Position numbers and translations under genes: made by a program
Assembly: GCA_025964405.1 (NCBI GenBank)
Contig: JAOPYW010000364.1
Location: 1-25,181 of the forward strand
Reading direction: 5' to 3'
DNA length: 25,181 nucleotides
DNA from: Thermoleophilia bacterium
Lineage (GTDB): Bacteria; Actinomycetota; Thermoleophilia; Gaiellales; SKUG01
The notes under the pieces: model-generated
What the model was told of the DNA's origin: nothing
Seen by the model: the letters and a program-made list of their open reading frames with translations, nothing else
The model's database searches: none
In this document: in pieces, positions 23,373 through 25,181 of the stretch
Numbering within the stretch: the stretch's first letter is position 1
Layout: each line of letters begins with the position of its first letter

Positions 23373-24746
23373 ATGAAGTTCTCCCACCGGCTGCAGCTCC
23401 TCGTGACGATGGTCCTCCTCGCATTCCCGGGCGCAGGCTCGGCCTATGCGTACAACGCGAAGCCGGCCGAGCTACTCACCGTGACGCCCGGCCCGGTGAC
23501 GTTCTGCGCAGGATTCGACGTAACGGGCGACTCGCCGGCCGACGGCGTGCTCGACGAGGGAGAATCAGCCGAGTGCGAGGTACGAGCGACACGCCCGCTT
23601 CTGGGTGACGTCGCGGTGGCGTTCTCCTCTCCGACCCCCCGCGTACATTTCGATCCGACTGTCGTGATTCTCGCGAAGGATGCGTGGTCTACCCCCGTAC
23701 GTGTTCGTGTGTCGCTCGACAAGGACGAATACCAAGATCCCACCCGCTTCCGCGTCCCGCTGAATGCGACATTCTGGACAAACGACTACACGGTCAGCAG
23801 CGGGTTCATGCAAGCGGCCGCCTCGCTGAGCGGGCACGGCGGGCCTACTTGGCCAACACGGACCGTCCCTTACACTGAAATCACGCCGACGTGTGATCAC
23901 GACCAGGACCAGGGGCAGTCCTACTGCCGATGTCCCCCCTCGGAGAGATCCTGCTTCGTGGCAACTGTCTCGATGATCGATGTCCGCGACGTGCGCCGGT
24001 CCAGAATCGAGTTTCGAGCTCCGCGGAAGGTGACCGAGGCAGGCACCCCGGGGACCGCCTGGCTGCGACTCGGAGCTCGGCCTCGCGGGACCGTCTACGT
24101 AGAAACCAGCGGAAGCGTGAGCAGCGAGCTGAGTTTGCCGGCTAACTACCGGTTCTCCTCGAGCACATGGAACATCTGGCAACCAGTGCCGCTGTCAGCG
24201 GTCGACAACAACTATGTCCTGAAGCGCGCGGGCGTCACGTTCAGGTTCCAGGGAGGCGGTTCCGACGCAGGAGACACGTACGCGTGGACCGACGATGAAT
24301 CTGGTCCGGCTGGCGCGCTCGGCCTGCTGCTTCGCTTTCCGAGTGAACGACGTTTCCTCACGATCGCGGACAACGACGGACAGCTTCCCAAGTCCCAGCG
24401 GCCGCCCTTCATGGGCTTCAACACGTGTGATGCCGGATTCGTCCACCGTACCGTGCTGGTGTCGTGCAACCCCGTCGGTGAGCACGGTGGCGATGCGACC
24501 GGGTACAAGGACGGTCTCCCGATCTACGGCTTCATGCGCACATACGAAGCGTACGTTCCAGGGCGTGGGTGGATTCCCATGGGTACCAACCATCTCGACA
24601 GGCCTCGTTCTGGTCCTCGACGGTGGGAGTGGCGCTCCCTGGAACTAACTGCAAAGAAACTTCCGCTCCGAACTTCCAGATTCCGGGTCAGCACTCAGGC
24701 GACCCGATTCTTCAGGCCCTCCGTCCAGCAGTACACAGTCCGCTGA
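23373..24746 (+). CDS. Secreted protein with two Calx-beta-like modules, lower GC than neighbours
   Basis: This 457-residue protein starts with a clear Sec signal peptide (MKFSHR, then LLVTMVLLAFPGAGSAYA, with likely cleavage after A26). ATG at 23373 is preferred to ATG at 23349 because the signal peptide begins there. Two segments resemble each other and Calx-beta/cadherin-like repeats, at about 62-130 and 220-292. Each has an acidic E-[AG]-G/DEGES opening and a [VT]-x-V-x-[FEV] strand. An F-x-x-x-x-x-W element follows (AKDAWSTPVRVRV; FSSSTWNIWQPVPL), then D-N/D-K. Paired Cys occur near 45/68, 174-194 and 358-372, suggesting disulfides. The C-terminal 90 residues are basic with many Arg, Trp and Tyr. 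By eye, GC content and third-position bias are lower than in flanking genes, suggesting acquired DNA. Function is unknown; a surface or adhesion protein is inference. Confidence 0.8.
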   Translation: MKFSHRLQLLVTMVLLAFPGAGSAYAYNAKPAELLTVTPGPVTFCAGFDVTGDSPADGVLDEGESAECEVRATRPLLGDVAVAFSSPTPRVHFDPTVVILAKDAWSTPVRVRVSLDKDEYQDPTRFRVPLNATFWTNDYTVSSGFMQAAASLSGHGGPTWPTRTVPYTEITPTCDHDQDQGQSYCRCPPSERSCFVATVSMIDVRDVRRSRIEFRAPRKVTEAGTPGTAWLRLGARPRGTVYVETSGSVSSELSLPANYRFSSSTWNIWQPVPLSAVDNNYVLKRAGVTFRFQGGGSDAGDTYAWTDDESGPAGALGLLLRFPSERRFLTIADNDGQLPKSQRPPFMGFNTCDAGFVHRTVLVSCNPVGEHGGDATGYKDGLPIYGFMRTYEAYVPGRGWIPMGTNHLDRPRSGPRRWEWRSLELTAKKLPLRTSRFRVSTQATRFFRPSVQQYTVR

Positions 24747-24800
24747 TCGCGCCAGACCCACGTACTGTCGTCGTCGCCCGATAGTGAAGTACATCGCTGC

Positions 24801-24806
24801 TAGGAT
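24801..24806 (+). promoter_or_regulatory. -10 box TAGGAT, leaderless-type promoter of menG/ubiE
   Basis: TAGGAT matches TANNNT and is followed by six bases (CGGGGC) and ATG at 24813, without space for a Shine-Dalgarno. No convincing -35 is seen. Confidence 0.55.
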
Positions 24807-24812
24807 CGGGGC

Positions 24813-25181
24813 ATGCCACGTGCCGAAGACGTCCAGTCGATGTTCAACCGCATCTCGGGTCGCTACGACCTGATGAACCGGGTCATGACCCTCGGGATCG
24901 ACAAGCGGTGGCGCAACGCCGCCGTGCGGGCCGCGAAGATCGACCCGTCGACACGCGCGCTCGACGTGTGCTGCGGCACGGGTGACATCACCTTCCTCCT
25001 CGCGGAGGCCGGCGCCGAGCACGTCGTCGGAGCCGACTTCTCCGAAGGCATGCTCGAGCAGGCCCGCAAGCGCCAGGCGGGTCATCGCGATCCGGCTGCG
25101 CGCACCCGCGTCGAGTTCCTGCAGGGCGATGCGCTCAAGCTCCCCTTCGACGACAACTCGTTCGATGCGATCACCGTGAGC
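24813..25181 (+). CDS. menG: Demethylmenaquinone methyltransferase MenG/UbiE family, 3' end outside window
   Basis: The first 123 codons are present and run to the window edge without a stop. The N-terminus is the family hallmark (VQSMFNRISGRYDLMNRVMTL, split by GIDKRWR). It is followed by the SAM-binding motif DVCCGTGDITFLL, usually DVACGTGD, with Cys for Ala. GADFSEGMLEQAR and GDALKLPFDDNSFDAITVS then follow. The enzyme methylates demethylmenaquinol (or the 2-polyprenyl benzoquinol) in the last step of quinone synthesis. Given the b6-type quinol oxidase of the neighbouring operon, menaquinone is the likely product. The start at 24813 fits the TAGGAT box. UbiE and MenG cannot be separated by this fragment. 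Confidence 0.93.
   Translation, partial: MPRAEDVQSMFNRISGRYDLMNRVMTLGIDKRWRNAAVRAAKIDPSTRALDVCCGTGDITFLLAEAGAEHVVGADFSEGMLEQARKRQAGHRDPAARTRVEFLQGDALKLPFDDNSFDAITVS

Noticed and set aside
1..25181. CRISPR arrays, tRNA or rRNA genes, insertion sequences, toxin-antitoxin or phage modules
   Set aside because: No repeat-spacer pattern, cloverleaf-like sequence, transposase motif or phage-type protein was recognised on either strand.

Overview
The window is GC-rich DNA (about 70% by eye) with tightly packed genes. It looks like an actinomycetotal chromosome, most likely class Thermoleophilia. The evidence for this is TANNNT-type -10 boxes, several apparently leaderless genes, a Bacillus/b6-type split quinol:cytochrome c reductase (QcrA, QcrB, QcrC), UbiX and MenG/UbiE-type menaquinone genes, and a large ATPase regulator of the LuxR/MalT-like kind. 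The class-level call is inference; the phylum-level call is firmer. No rRNA, tRNA, CRISPR array, insertion sequence or phage gene was seen. No gene-free stretch exceeds about 245 bases.

Layout: (1) 1-2827, minus strand: the N-terminal 797 residues of a large NTPase regulator that runs off the left edge, and a small membrane protein. (2) 3052-6691, plus strand: a tkt-rpiB-tal operon for the non-oxidative pentose phosphate pathway, closed by a very long hairpin. (3) 13813 back to 6934, minus strand: a zinc-ribbon/PAS protein, a two-domain VOC protein and an FAD oxidoreductase, tightly coupled. Two large, unrecognised, low-complexity proteins of 674 and 751 residues follow. They are distant paralogs sharing a short W-x3-F-x3-G-[LIM]-[PS] module, present once in one and four times in the other. 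This is the least explained part of the window. (4) 13852-14960: a tyrosine-rich single-pass surface protein, and a convergent thioredoxin-fold protein that has lost its CxxC. (5) 15143-18780, plus strand: an exopolysaccharide-type set of GT4 glycosyltransferase, membrane-anchored unknown protein and O-antigen ligase/polymerase-like protein. (6) 18822-22617, plus strand: YgfZ, then qcrA-qcrB-qcrC. (7) 22700-25181, plus strand: ubiX, a lower-GC secreted beta-module protein, and the 5' part of menG/ubiE.

How the genes fit together: the right third is respiratory. UbiX and MenG/UbiE belong to quinone synthesis, QcrABC oxidises menaquinol and passes electrons to a fused cytochrome c, and YgfZ is an Fe-S maintenance factor placed just upstream of the Rieske Fe-S protein. 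The middle contains envelope and polysaccharide genes plus the unknown paralog pair.

A recurrent regulatory pattern is a NANNNT -10 box ending only 6-7 bases before the start codon, with no Shine-Dalgarno sequence. It is seen at seven genes, whereas other genes have good Shine-Dalgarno sequences. This suggests a mixed leaderless/leadered transcriptome. All functional names come from reading motifs; no database search was run.
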